A DNA stretch of 56,360 bases from Planctomycetota bacterium (GTDB lineage: Bacteria; Planctomycetota; B15-G4): assembly GCA_029259695.1 (NCBI GenBank), contig JAJDEQ010000104.1:1-56360 (forward strand), written 5' to 3'. Under the pieces are notes generated by a model. It saw only the letters and a program-made list of their open reading frames with translations, was not told the DNA's origin and made no database searches. Below, piece by piece: positions 39,601 through 50,387 of the stretch. A program made the position numbers and the translations under genes. Position 1 is the stretch's first letter. The number at the start of each line of letters is the position of its first letter.

Positions 39601-40266
39601 CTGGCCCTCGCCGATCGCTACGGCGAGCGCGCCGGGGTGCCGTCGCAGACCTACGATCTCGATCTCGCCGTGGCCTCGGACGGCAGCGCGGATGTGGACC
39701 TGGCCGTGGGCTGGATCGGCGGCGTGGGCTTCACCATCAAGGAGTGGCTGCGGGAGCAACCCCAGGCGACGCGCACGGCGTGGTCGCGCTACATCGCGGG
39801 ACAGGCCCTGCCGCGCATGGACGTCACCGGCATCGAGTTCCTGGGCGAGGACAGCGATGACGAGCCGCTGCGCCTCCGGCTCACCGGGCGCATCCCGGTC
39901 TTCGTGGCGGCCGACGGCAGTGCCAGCCTGCCGCTGCCCACGGCCAGCATGGGGGCCAGTTTCGCCGACGAGGGTGAGCGCCGGCTCCCGTTCCTGCTGG
40001 CCCAGCCGTGGATCCACCGCACGCGCACCCGCATGACCCTGCCCGACGGCCTGGAGCTGGCGCTCGGCCCCAACGACGTCGAGCTGGAGTTCCCCAGCGG
40101 CCGTTTCCGCCTGGCGGTCGTCCGGGAAGACAGCCGGGTGGCCATCATCCGGGAGGTTCTGCTGGCGCCCTGCGTCATCGAGCCGGACGCATACGCAGCC
40201 TTCGCGGAGCTCTGCGGCCGCGTGGACGAGGTCGAGCGGGCCCGCCTGGGCTTCCGCTGGCGTTGA
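36619..40266 (+). CDS. giant DUF3857/transglutaminase-fold paralogue without catalytic residues
   Basis: A 1215-aa protein whose ATG at 36619 overlaps the upstream stop (ATGA). Signal peptide (LAWVLIGAGSVPARAQ), an N-terminal beta domain (FHGAYRVLGPLGPRG), TPR-like helices (about 300-600), a DUF3857-like domain (VVVFPDGSFETRTHELFQV) and a transglutaminase-fold domain. At the position of GDCKDKS of its neighbour the sequence is GREGNAS (896-902), so the catalytic Cys is Glu898, and the region equivalent to HFNHCIAYV is DYWSQRLLLRV, without His. It is therefore predicted to be inactive, a binding or regulatory partner of the upstream enzyme made in a fixed ratio by translational coupling. Confidence 0.82.
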   Translation: MTSNVLCALSLAWVLIGAGSVPARAQTGVEAAARLLVDHPLMVRSDYDGAAGDWLRLLETEPEHPLADASLTLVMSSLERLADPEPVIERVLALDPSASWTPAAQRALVLSQGLLAVRRAPVEQLGRDRFPGFHGAYRVLGPLGPRGNPAGLRHDQDLMRDPRFDESHASPWGEVRWRSAPRPNTRPGIRPVEAVHPETGWVLVAAEIDGGAGGRAWLELDSVHAGGQAQRRGDRSWAWCLNGGDITWVDMVSAPRSARDVIPVTLAPGTNLLVVKASLDVGPAFELRLRVLPRDPGPRAVDVLAALSDPGPDAEALRARLLVLEGRDPEALSLLERVVADNPGRVGLRALLARLTEGAWQLPGGWRRTRARMLGEQVLAAWPDHFGATVQLVQVLVAEDRPEEALALLESHLDPDAADGWRRQLGLRDVYRTLGWEARAEAALLEALAAAPRAPAVLRQWSAFQQSIGRARLAADTEERALRATGPSPRALAALADRVSMLGDVPRAEALLREAVARDEDDTSLQVQLAGFLASVDRRDEARALFEGLVERFPRWESPHVGLADLAHLAGDRETELARLQAALALSPARRPVRERVASLLADGPLDARAAVDGSPRHVADAGGSGALAARFGLDAAEVRAHYDPTPYRDSVVRLLDEAVVVVFPDGSFETRTHELFQVRDLEACERKGTLRVPGEVLMVRTIKADGSTYEPVDTGEFVMPNLEPGDFVETLSRTVARPPGDGLVRLGSWFFASDQEPFHISRYVVSIPKSLDLRLEMERFTGLHETHADGDAIVHVFELRGEPRVLPEPGAPPRRWYVPWVEFGADRDPEAVAALLGYAVGPATWLTPELRAAAADATQGIDGQQDQARALHRFVNQHLDQRSTALVPAHETLIGREGNASLLYAALLEAVGIGRDLVWARAYAPDGDPEPDPPFLTDDYWSQRLLLRVRPDDGPPAWCELGVSTMPYGRMLGNAPGAPAIVASTGEQVTTPELALADRYGERAGVPSQTYDLDLAVASDGSADVDLAVGWIGGVGFTIKEWLREQPQATRTAWSRYIAGQALPRMDVTGIEFLGEDSDDEPLRLRLTGRIPVFVAADGSASLPLPTASMGASFADEGERRLPFLLAQPWIHRTRTRMTLPDGLELALGPNDVELEFPSGRFRLAVVREDSRVAIIREVLLAPCVIEPDAYAAFAELCGRVDEVERARLGFRWR

Positions 40267-40300
40267 CCCTGCCCCGCTCGCCCGATAACTTCGCCCGGTC

Positions 40301-40735
40301 ATGGCCAAGCAACATCGCGTTCACTTTCGCAACGAGAACGTCACCGTCCGGGTGACCGACGGGACCAACCTGAGGCAGGCTTGCCTGGACTCGGGCATCG
40401 ATCCCTACCCGGTCCTGGGAGGCGTGCTCTCGTGTCACTCCAAGGGCTTCTGCGGCACGTGCGCCGTGGTTGTCGACGAGCCCGAGCACCTCTCGCCCGC
40501 CGGCAAGCGGGAGAGCAGCTTCCTGCAGTCGCGCGGGATGCACTTCTGGCGTCCGAAGGGGCCGCCCCAACCGGGTCGCCGGCTCAGTTGCCAGGCCTCG
40601 GTCGTGGGCGACCTGATCGTCACCACCGCGCCCGACGAGAAGCCGGCCTGGCGTGGTCACTCCTACTACTCGGGGCGCCCGACGCGTTCCTGGGAACCGG
40701 CGTCGTCGAGCACGCCGCAGGAGGACGGAGCGTGA
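40301..40735 (+). CDS. plant-type [2Fe-2S] ferredoxin
   Basis: A 144-aa protein with a beta-grasp ferredoxin domain. Cluster ligands are C45, C51, C54 (SCHSKGFCGTC) and C97 (RRLSCQASV), matching C-x5-C-x2-C...C. The N-terminal VHFRNENVTVRVTDGTNLRQA is typical of the fold. The C-terminal 35 residues are polar. It carries electrons for an unidentified partner; no oxygenase or reductase lies next to it. The ATG is at 40301, 34 bp after the preceding gene, and the stop overlaps the GTG start of the next gene (GTGA). Confidence 0.93.
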   Translation: MAKQHRVHFRNENVTVRVTDGTNLRQACLDSGIDPYPVLGGVLSCHSKGFCGTCAVVVDEPEHLSPAGKRESSFLQSRGMHFWRPKGPPQPGRRLSCQASVVGDLIVTTAPDEKPAWRGHSYYSGRPTRSWEPASSSTPQEDGA

Positions 40736-41979
40736 GCCGCCGCCTCGCGGGGCAGCGGATGCTCACGCGCGTCGTCTGCAGCACGTTGCTGCTGCCCGTG
40801 CTGGCCACGACGGCCTGCCACAGCGACGACGGCGTGACCGACGTCCAGACACTCCCGGCCGAGCCGGGGGGGCAGGCCGAGGCCCCGCTGCACGCTGCCG
40901 AGGGCGCGCTGCACGTGGCCGAGGACGCGGCGCAAGCTGCCGAGGACGCGGCGTTGCGTGTGACGGACGGGGTCCGCGAGGTGGGCCACGGAGCCGCGGC
41001 GGTGTTCGTGGATCGCACGCTGCCCGGCGAAGACCACCTGAGCAACGTGCGGCAACTCACCTTCGGCGGTCAGAACGCCGAGGCGTACTGGTCGTTCGAC
41101 GACAGCATGTTGATCCTGCAGTCGAAGCGCGGCGACCTGGAGTGCGACCAGATCTTCATCATGGACGTGGAGACGGGCGAGTCGCGCCAGATCACCAGCG
41201 AAGGTCGCACGACCTGCGCCTTCTTCCTGCCGGGCGACGAGCGCGTGCTCTACGCGTCGACCCACGCCGCGGGCCCCGATTGCCCGCCCGAACCCGACCG
41301 CAGTCAGGGTTACGTGTGGCCGCTCTACGCGGGCTACGACATCTACACCGCCGACCTGCAGGGCGGCGACCGGCGCAACATCACCAACATGCCGGGCTAC
41401 GACGCCGAGGCCACCGTGCACCCGGACGGGCGCATCGTGTTCACGTCGATCCGCAGCGGCGACCTCGAGCTGTGGACCATGGATGCCGAGGGCGGCAACC
41501 TGCGCCAGCTCACCTTCGGGACCGGTTACGACGGGGGCGCGTTCCTCAGCCCCGACGGCACGAAGCTCGTCTGGCGCGCCAGCCGTTTCGACACGCCGGA
41601 GGAGGAGCAGGCCTACTTCGCCCTGCTGCGTCGGGGCCTCGTGCGGCCGTCGAAGATGGAGATCTTCGTCGCCGACGCGGACGGCTCCGACCCGCGCCAG
41701 CTCACGGACAACGGGCGCGCCAACTTCGCCCCGTACTTCACGGCCGGCAGCGATGCGATCCTGTTCTCGAGCAACATGAACGACCCGCGCGGCCGGATCT
41801 TCGACATCTGGATGATGGATCTCGACGGCGGCAACCCGCAGCGCGTCACCCACAACGACGAGTCGTTCGACGGCTTTCCGATGTTCTCGTGGAGCGGACG
41901 GAGGCTCGCCTTCGCCAGCAATCGCTTCAACGCCGTCGAGGGTGACACCAACGTGTTCGTGGCGGACTGGACCCCGTAG
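40732..41979 (+). CDS. TolB-like beta-propeller lipoprotein
   Basis: A 415-aa protein starting at the GTG at 40732, which overlaps the ferredoxin stop and follows GGAGGACGGAG. A lipoprotein-like signal ends at C29 (LLPVLATTAC), with a somewhat unusual lipobox. A coiled Ala/Glu/His segment with repeats (HAAEGALHVAEDAAQAAEDA) precedes a six-bladed WD40-like/PD40 propeller: SNVRQLTFGGQNAEAYWS, IFIMDVETGESRQIT, ELWTMDAEGGNLRQLT, IFVADADGSDPRQLT, DIWMMDLDGGNPQRVT. Such propellers bind protein or sugar partners in the periplasm; the specific role is unknown. An alternative start is ATG 40759. Confidence 0.85.
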   Translation: MSRRLAGQRMLTRVVCSTLLLPVLATTACHSDDGVTDVQTLPAEPGGQAEAPLHAAEGALHVAEDAAQAAEDAALRVTDGVREVGHGAAAVFVDRTLPGEDHLSNVRQLTFGGQNAEAYWSFDDSMLILQSKRGDLECDQIFIMDVETGESRQITSEGRTTCAFFLPGDERVLYASTHAAGPDCPPEPDRSQGYVWPLYAGYDIYTADLQGGDRRNITNMPGYDAEATVHPDGRIVFTSIRSGDLELWTMDAEGGNLRQLTFGTGYDGGAFLSPDGTKLVWRASRFDTPEEEQAYFALLRRGLVRPSKMEIFVADADGSDPRQLTDNGRANFAPYFTAGSDAILFSSNMNDPRGRIFDIWMMDLDGGNPQRVTHNDESFDGFPMFSWSGRRLAFASNRFNAVEGDTNVFVADWTP

Positions 41980-42229
41980 GTCGGCGCGCGCGGTCCGCGG
42001 GACACGTCCCGTCGCCCGATCGTGGCCGGCCCTGCGCGGCGGTCGGGTGGGGACGCCGGACGGCCGTCGCCCGGTGCGCCGGCTGTGAGGTCCGTCGGGG
42101 CTCGGTTACACTCAGCCCCGTGGAATCGGGCGGACCGCGTTGGCACGCGCCGCGCTCGACGGGTGCACGGTGGCAGGCGAGGTCGTGCGCAACCAGCCAC
42201 ACGAACGGCCATTCGAGGAGCGGGCGCGC

Positions 42230-43507
<1,278 letters not shown>

Positions 43508-43837
43508 GGCCCTGGCGCCGGTCCTGAGCCGCATCCGGTCGCGGGATGGACCGCCCGTCGTGCACCCGGATTGCAGGAATCGTGTTAGATTCCGTGGTTC
43601 GTATCGGCCAAGGAGATGCCGAGCGCCACTGTGGGTTCGTGGGGCGGTGCCGGCAGGTTCCGGCAACAACCTGATTTCTACGAACTCGAGGCGTTACGTG
43701 AGTCGGCGGCGCACGACCTTCTCCCGGCCGAGTCGCACGGCGACGTTGATGTCCATACGACGCCGAGTCTTTCGACGCCGAGTTTCACCACGCTGACTCT
43801 TCACCACGCTGGCTTCGCAACGTTGGACCGCACACGC
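43508..43837. other. 330-bp region between glgC and the FG-GAP gene
   Basis: It contains an AT-richer stretch (about 43570-43600) that may hold the promoter of the following gene, and two near copies of tcaccacgctg (about 43790-43811). The frame of the following gene is open through much of it, but the residues look non-coding. Confidence 0.45.
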
Positions 43838-45589
43838 ATGGGGGTTCGTACCTTGGAGATCATCCGTCTCGTCGCATTGTCCTGGGGCTTGTTCCAGGTG
43901 GGTGGCGGTACACCGGCATCGCCCGGTCCCACCGCCAGTGCGCCCGATGTGTTCGGCTGCGGCGCGCAGGCGATCTTCGAGGGCGAGGAGCAGAACGACC
44001 ACCTCGGCATGACGGTGGAACTGGGTGGCGACTGGAACGCCGACGGTCGCCCCGACGTGTTGATCGGTGGGGGTGTCAACGGCACCTTGCCCGTCGACGT
44101 CTGGCTCTACGACCGTGTCGGAGGTGCGTCGTCCATGGTGGCGAAGTTCACCGGCTTCGCGGTCGATGCGAAGGGCGAGCGCCCCGCGGTGTTGTCGCTT
44201 GGCGACATCGACGGCGGCGGCCTGGACGATCTGGCGATCGGCGTGCCCGGCTGGAAGGACCCGCAGCAACCGCTGGCCGCGCAGGGCGGCGTGTTCCTGT
44301 TCTTCGGAGAGGACTACCGCACGGCGCAGCAGGTCGCCGCGGCGAACGGTGAGCCGACAAAGGTGTTGTGGGGCCCCGAGGATGCGCGCGTGATCATCAC
44401 CGGGCTCGAGGCGGACCGCCTGGGGGCGTCACTCGCCCTGGCCGATCTGGACGGTGACACGCACCCCGACCTGCTCGTGGGCGCGCCGGCCGACCCGGAG
44501 GCACTGCGCGAGGGCCGTGTGTATGCCTTCCTCAATCAGCAGGCCTCCAGTCTGCAGACTGCCGTGGCGCACGCCGCGACCCGCAACGCCATGCTCCCTG
44601 ACCTGGCGAGTGCCGGCGGCCGGGGACGGCGTGGCCTGGGCGCGGGTCCGGAGGGCCGGGGGGCTCAGCAGTCCCAGCAGTCCACGAGCGTGCGCCAGTC
44701 CGCCGGAACCGCGGAGGTGATGTACGTCGGGCGTGAGAGCCGCGACCGCTTCGGCTGGTCGATCGCCAACGTGGGCGACCTGAACGGCATGCGTGGCGAC
44801 GAGATCCTCGTGGGCGCGATCCAGGCCTCGTCCAAGGCCGCGTTCACCTTCGAGACCTACGGCCCCGGATACGCACAGGTCTTCACCTGGTCTCCGGCGC
44901 CGTCCGCGCTGTACGAGTTGAGCAGCTTCAACCCCGAGGGTGACCACGACCTGTTCGGGTACTCGGTCGCCTCCTTGGGGGACCTCAACGGCGACGGTCG
45001 CAACGAACTGGCGGTCGGGGCTCCCTACTACGACCGCTCTCCGGCGCACGAGGACATCGGTGGCATCTACGTCTACCGCGGTGACGTCGGGCCCGGCGTG
45101 ACGCTGGCCACACGCCTCTACTATGGCGGTCACCAGCCCTACGTCCCCCAGGATCTCGTGCGCCTGAACGTGGGGCACGCCTACGTGGGTTGGTCGTTGG
45201 CGAGCGTCGGCATGTCAGTGGACGCCGTCGGCACGCCGGACCTCGTCGTGGGCGCGCCCGGCACCGATCATGATCGGGCGGACCACGAAGCGGTCTGTGG
45301 GCTCGCCGGCGAGCAGCTCTCACTGGCCGACTCGGGGCGCGTGTACCTGCTCGGCTTGCCGCCTGCCCACCATGCCTGGCCGCGGGTGCTGCGCACCTTC
45401 GGCGGCGACGGTGGCCGCGACCGACTGGGTTGGTCGGTGGCCGTGGGGTCGATCAGCGATCCCGATCGGCTCGACATCCTGGCCGGAGCGAACGGTCACA
45501 GCATCGCGACGGACGCTGCGCAGGTCGACGCCGAGAAGACCGAGGCGGGACGGGCCTACCTGTTCCAGACGGCCACGCACATCCCCTGA
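43838..45589 (+). CDS. secreted FG-GAP (integrin alpha-like) repeat protein
   Basis: A 583-aa protein. The ATG at 43838 heads a hydrophobic stretch (IIRLVALSWGLFQV) that may be a signal peptide; the upstream open frame does not look coding. About seven FG-GAP repeats follow: GDWNADGRPDVLIGG, GDIDGGGLDDLAIGVPG, ADLDGDTHPDLLVGAP, GDLNGMRGDEILVGA, GDLNGDGRNELAVGAPYY, TPDLVVGAPG and DRLDILAGANG. These give one seven-bladed calcium-binding beta-propeller. A Gln/Ser/Gly-rich loop near residues 255-290 interrupts the third and fourth blades. It is probably an exported adhesion or matrix protein, and it converges on the creatininase-family gene. Confidence 0.85.
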   Translation: MGVRTLEIIRLVALSWGLFQVGGGTPASPGPTASAPDVFGCGAQAIFEGEEQNDHLGMTVELGGDWNADGRPDVLIGGGVNGTLPVDVWLYDRVGGASSMVAKFTGFAVDAKGERPAVLSLGDIDGGGLDDLAIGVPGWKDPQQPLAAQGGVFLFFGEDYRTAQQVAAANGEPTKVLWGPEDARVIITGLEADRLGASLALADLDGDTHPDLLVGAPADPEALREGRVYAFLNQQASSLQTAVAHAATRNAMLPDLASAGGRGRRGLGAGPEGRGAQQSQQSTSVRQSAGTAEVMYVGRESRDRFGWSIANVGDLNGMRGDEILVGAIQASSKAAFTFETYGPGYAQVFTWSPAPSALYELSSFNPEGDHDLFGYSVASLGDLNGDGRNELAVGAPYYDRSPAHEDIGGIYVYRGDVGPGVTLATRLYYGGHQPYVPQDLVRLNVGHAYVGWSLASVGMSVDAVGTPDLVVGAPGTDHDRADHEAVCGLAGEQLSLADSGRVYLLGLPPAHHAWPRVLRTFGGDGGRDRLGWSVAVGSISDPDRLDILAGANGHSIATDAAQVDAEKTEAGRAYLFQTATHIP

Positions 45590-45591
45590 GC

Positions 45592-45636
45592 CCCTCGGCG
45601 CTGGGTCCCTCGGCGCTGGGCCCCTCAGTCCTGGGC
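45592..45636. repeat. three 15-bp tandem repeats between convergent genes
   Basis: Units ccctcggcgctgggt, ccctcggcgctgggc and ccctcagtcctgggc lie directly after the FG-GAP gene's stop and before the stop of the minus-strand gene. No clear hairpin terminator was found. Confidence 0.85.
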
Positions 45637-45644
45637 GCCGCGCG

Positions 45645-46390
45645 TCAGGGTGAGCCGGCGGCCTGGATCGCTTCGACCAGCAGGGTCGCCAGGATCGCGA
45701 AGGTCTTGCGTCCCTCGTCCTCGGTCGCGTCGGCGGGGCGGCCGAAGTAGGCCTGGGTGCCGCCGGCCTGCAGGAAGTCGGTCTGACCGGCGCGGATCGC
45801 ATCGACGAGGCTGATCGGCACCTCGGGCAGGTCGCGGCGCACGTCGTCCTTGACGGCTTCGGGGTCGTCGGCGAGCACCAGCGACGACTCGTAGCTCCCG
45901 GCGTGGCAGGCCCCGCTGCGGAACTCGTCGGTGAGTCGTTCGGCGAGGCGTCGTCGGGTGACGTCGGGGAACACGACCTCGGCGCCGGTGTGTGCGTGCA
46001 CGCTCTCGATGGCGCTGCGAATCGAGGCGATGTGCTCCGGTTCGAGATGCGCGTTGGCCACGGCGACGGGCGCGAAGCCTGTGCCTACGGCGGCCCCCAG
46101 GATTCCGGCCAGGTGGGCCTCGGCCGTGGTGCGGGGCAGGGAGAGCGAGCCGGGAAAGGCCCCGGCGAAGTCGGTCACCGAGTAGTTGACGGCAGGCAGC
46201 ACCACGCACGCCCGTCCGGTCTGGCTCAACTGGTCGGCGGCGCGCCGCGCCATGCCGATCGAGATCGTCACGTCGGTGTCGAGCGGCAGGTGCGGGCCGT
46301 GGGCCTCGGTGGAACCCACCGGCAGGATCGCCGCGCAGCCCTGGTCCAGGAGTCGCCGCACATCGGGCCAGGCGAGCTTGGCCAGGTCGG

Positions 46391-46394
<4 letters not shown>
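45645..46394 (-). CDS. creatininase-family metal-dependent amidohydrolase; candidate N-formylkynurenine formamidase
   Basis: A 249-aa protein. The creatininase metal site is present: STEAHGPHLPLDTDV gives E30, H32 and D41, NAHLEPEH gives H116 (where most relatives have NGHGGN), and CHAGSYESS gives E169. Family members hydrolyse C-N bonds, including creatinine, mycofactocin precursor peptide (MftE) and, in archaeal ArfB, a formamide. Its GTG start overlaps the CoA-ligase stop (GTGA), so it is coupled to the tryptophan-kynurenine cluster, which lacks any other deformylase. I therefore infer N-formylkynurenine to kynurenine plus formate as its reaction. The family assignment is firm; the reaction is a hypothesis. 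Confidence 0.85.
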
Positions 46395-48037
<1,643 letters not shown>

Positions 48038-48080
48038 GAGTGGCGAACTCCGCCGTGGCGTCTGCGAGGGATCGGGTGGG

Positions 48081-48917
48081 TCACGGCTCGCTCTCCTCGA
48101 CGCGCACGAGCTGCGTGCGGACGGCCCAGAGATCGGGGAGTGCCTGCTTGTCGAGCGTGGTGCGCAGGTAGCGGATGCCGTCGAGGTGTCCGGTGCTGCC
48201 GGCGCCCGTGCCGCGCTTGGCTCCGATCTGGCGCTCGACCATCATCACGTGGTGTCGGCGCCAGAGGATGATCTGCTCGTCGATGTCGACCAGTGTCTCG
48301 CACAGGTCGTACAGGCCGGCGTGTTCGTCGGGTTGCTGGTAGATGTCGCACAGCGCGTCGAGCGTGCGCCGGCGGGTCTCGTCGTCCCGCTCCGGGTCGG
48401 GGGCGCTGACATCGAAGCCGCGCTCCCGCAGCATGGCGTAGAGGCGGTCGGCCAGGCTCGGCGCCTCGAACCGCCGGCGCAGCACGTCGATGCGCGGGTC
48501 GTCGCCCACGAGTTCCATCAATACGGCGCTCTTGAGTCCCAGCAGGCACTCGACCTCGCGGAACTGCACCGACTGGAACCCGCTGGCCGGGTTGAGTTCG
48601 TAGCGGAAGGCGAGGAACTCCACCGGGCGCATGGTCTCGAGCACGTGGATCTGTCCCACGAGCACCTTGAGGATCGTCTCGACGCGGCGCAGCAGCCGCG
48701 TGGCCGTGCGGACGTCGGCGTCCCCGCCCGTCTGCAGCGCGGCGTCGACGGTGTCCAGCTCGTGCAGGATGAGCCGGAACCACAACTCGTACACCTGGTG
48801 CACGACGATGAACTGCAGCTCGTCGTGCGCCGGGGGCGAGACACGACAGTGCTGCTGTTCGAGCAGCGTCGGGACCCGCAGGTAGTCGGAGTAGGAAATG
48901 GGGTGCTCGTCGCTCAC
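48081..48917 (-). CDS. kynA: tryptophan 2,3-dioxygenase
   Basis: A 278-aa haem enzyme converting L-tryptophan and O2 to N-formylkynurenine. The family motifs are complete: HDELQFIVVHQVYELWFRLI (active-site H40 equivalent), FRYELNPASGFQSVQFREVE, the proximal haem ligand H223 in WRRHHVMMVERQIG, and GAKRGTGAGSTGHLDGIRYL. Length is normal for the bacterial form. The start is a GTG at 48917 without a strong ribosome-binding site. It lies 43 bp before the CoA ligase and 177 bp after the kynureninase gene, all on the same strand. Confidence 0.97.
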   Translation of the reverse strand: MSDEHPISYSDYLRVPTLLEQQHCRVSPPAHDELQFIVVHQVYELWFRLILHELDTVDAALQTGGDADVRTATRLLRRVETILKVLVGQIHVLETMRPVEFLAFRYELNPASGFQSVQFREVECLLGLKSAVLMELVGDDPRIDVLRRRFEAPSLADRLYAMLRERGFDVSAPDPERDDETRRRTLDALCDIYQQPDEHAGLYDLCETLVDIDEQIILWRRHHVMMVERQIGAKRGTGAGSTGHLDGIRYLRTTLDKQALPDLWAVRTQLVRVEESEP

Positions 48918-49094
48918 CGGTATCCGTCGTCGCCACGTGGAGGAGTGTGTCGCGACCGATCGGGCCGCGTCGGGTCACGTTACAGCACGTCGGACGAATG
49001 GCGCAATCAAGAGCGAGGTGCCGCGACAGATCGCCGAGCGGGGGCGGCTCGACGCGACCGGGTCAGGTGTGGCTCGCGACCGGACCGGGTGCGG

Positions 49095-50309
49095 CTAGTA
49101 CGCCGAGGCCTGCGTCGCGTGGGCCTTCCACGCGCCCGTCTCGACGATCTCGACCACGGCGTCGAGGCACGCGTCGAGTTCGTCGTTTGTCGTATAGAAG
49201 TGGGGCGAGATGCGCAGACCCACGTTCGGGCGACAGTCCACCAGGATCTCTCGTTCGGCGAGGGCCTTGACCACGGCGGGCGCCTGCTCGACGGCGAGGG
49301 TCACGGTGCCGCCGCGCCGGGCGGGGTCGCGCGGTGAGCGCGTGGTCAGTCCGCGCTCGTCCGCTCGTGCCAGGAAACGCTCGGTCTGCACCACGCTCTT
49401 CTCGCGGATCCGCTCGACGCCGACGTCGCCGATGATCTCGTATCCGGCGCGGGCGGCGTACAGGGCGGGCACCGCCGGCGAACCGTGCAGCAGCCGGGTG
49501 GCATCGTCTGCGTAGCGCTGGGGGCCGGGCTCGAAGGCGAACGGTTCGGCGTGGGCCATCCAGCCCGTGAGTCCCGGCTCCAGCGTGTCGCGCAGCTCGG
49601 GCCGCACGTACAGGTAACCGGCGCCGGGCCCGCCACAGAGCCACTTGACCGACCCGCCGCAGACCATGTCGAGGCCGAGCTCGGTCACGCTGAACGGGAC
49701 GGTGCCCGTGGACTGGTAGCAATCGGCCATGACCATGGCGCCCACCTCGTGAGCGCGGGCCACGATCGCTTCCAGGTCCTGACGGTAGCCGGTCTGGAAC
49801 AACACGTGCGAGATGGGCACGAGCAGCGTGCGCTCGTCGATGGCGGCCAGCAGGTCCTCGGTCTCCACGCCGATGCCGTCGCGGGACGGGACGCTGACGA
49901 TCTCGGCACCGTGTCGGCGTTGCGCCTCCCACACGTACATCACGGTGGGGAAGTTCATGTCGGTGTAGACGATGCGGTTGCGCGGTCCCGAGTAGTCCAG
50001 GCAGGACGCCACGAAGCCCTGGATCACCGACACGTTCTGGTGCATCACCACCGAGCCGGCCGGCGCGTCGATGATGCGCGCGATCAGGTTCCCGGTCTCG
50101 ACGGGGCTGGCCCACCAGCCCTCGGCCCAGGCGCGGATCCCGCGCGTGGCCCACATGTCGGCGTACTCGCGCAGGTTGTCGTAGACCTTGCGCGGCATGG
50201 CGCCGAGCGAGTGGTTGATCAGGTAGGTCGTGTGCTCGAGGATCGGGAACTCGGAGCGACGGGCCAGCAGGTCGGGGAAGGACTCGGCCGTGGGGTCTTG
50301 CGGGGCCAT
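49095..50309 (-). CDS. kynU: class V aminotransferase-fold PLP enzyme, probable kynureninase
   Basis: A 404-aa fold-type I PLP enzyme. It has the Schiff-base Lys K222 in GGSVKWLCGGPGAGYLY, the cofactor-ring Asp D196 in MADCYQSTG, TYLINHSLGAMP at the N-terminus, and TGWMAHAEPFAFEPG near the substrate site. The sequence sits in the class V group that includes kynureninase, cysteine desulfurase-like proteins and isopenicillin-N epimerase-like proteins. Neighbouring tryptophan dioxygenase makes kynureninase (kynurenine to anthranilate plus alanine) the best call. The ATG at 50309 is preceded by GAGGAA; the ORF's 16-residue extension is discarded. Confidence 0.8.
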   Translation of the reverse strand: MAPQDPTAESFPDLLARRSEFPILEHTTYLINHSLGAMPRKVYDNLREYADMWATRGIRAWAEGWWASPVETGNLIARIIDAPAGSVVMHQNVSVIQGFVASCLDYSGPRNRIVYTDMNFPTVMYVWEAQRRHGAEIVSVPSRDGIGVETEDLLAAIDERTLLVPISHVLFQTGYRQDLEAIVARAHEVGAMVMADCYQSTGTVPFSVTELGLDMVCGGSVKWLCGGPGAGYLYVRPELRDTLEPGLTGWMAHAEPFAFEPGPQRYADDATRLLHGSPAVPALYAARAGYEIIGDVGVERIREKSVVQTERFLARADERGLTTRSPRDPARRGGTVTLAVEQAPAVVKALAEREILVDCRPNVGLRISPHFYTTNDELDACLDAVVEIVETGAWKAHATQASAY

Positions 50310-50387
50310 GGTGTGCGGTTCCTCGTGGCGGCTAGCGGGGGGAGACGGCCGTGGCACACGCTGGTTGCGCGTCGCGGCGAGCGGGAC

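Noticed and set aside
37117..40308. Minus-strand open frame of 1063 codons opposite the second DUF3857 protein
   Set aside because: It is His/Gln/Arg-rich without domain patterns and mirrors the codon bias of the real gene; high GC keeps the antisense frame open.
41998..42011. CGGGAC-AC-GTCCCG hairpin after the TolB-like gene as a terminator
   Set aside because: The stem has only 6 bp with a 2-nt loop and no T-tract, so it is too weak to call.
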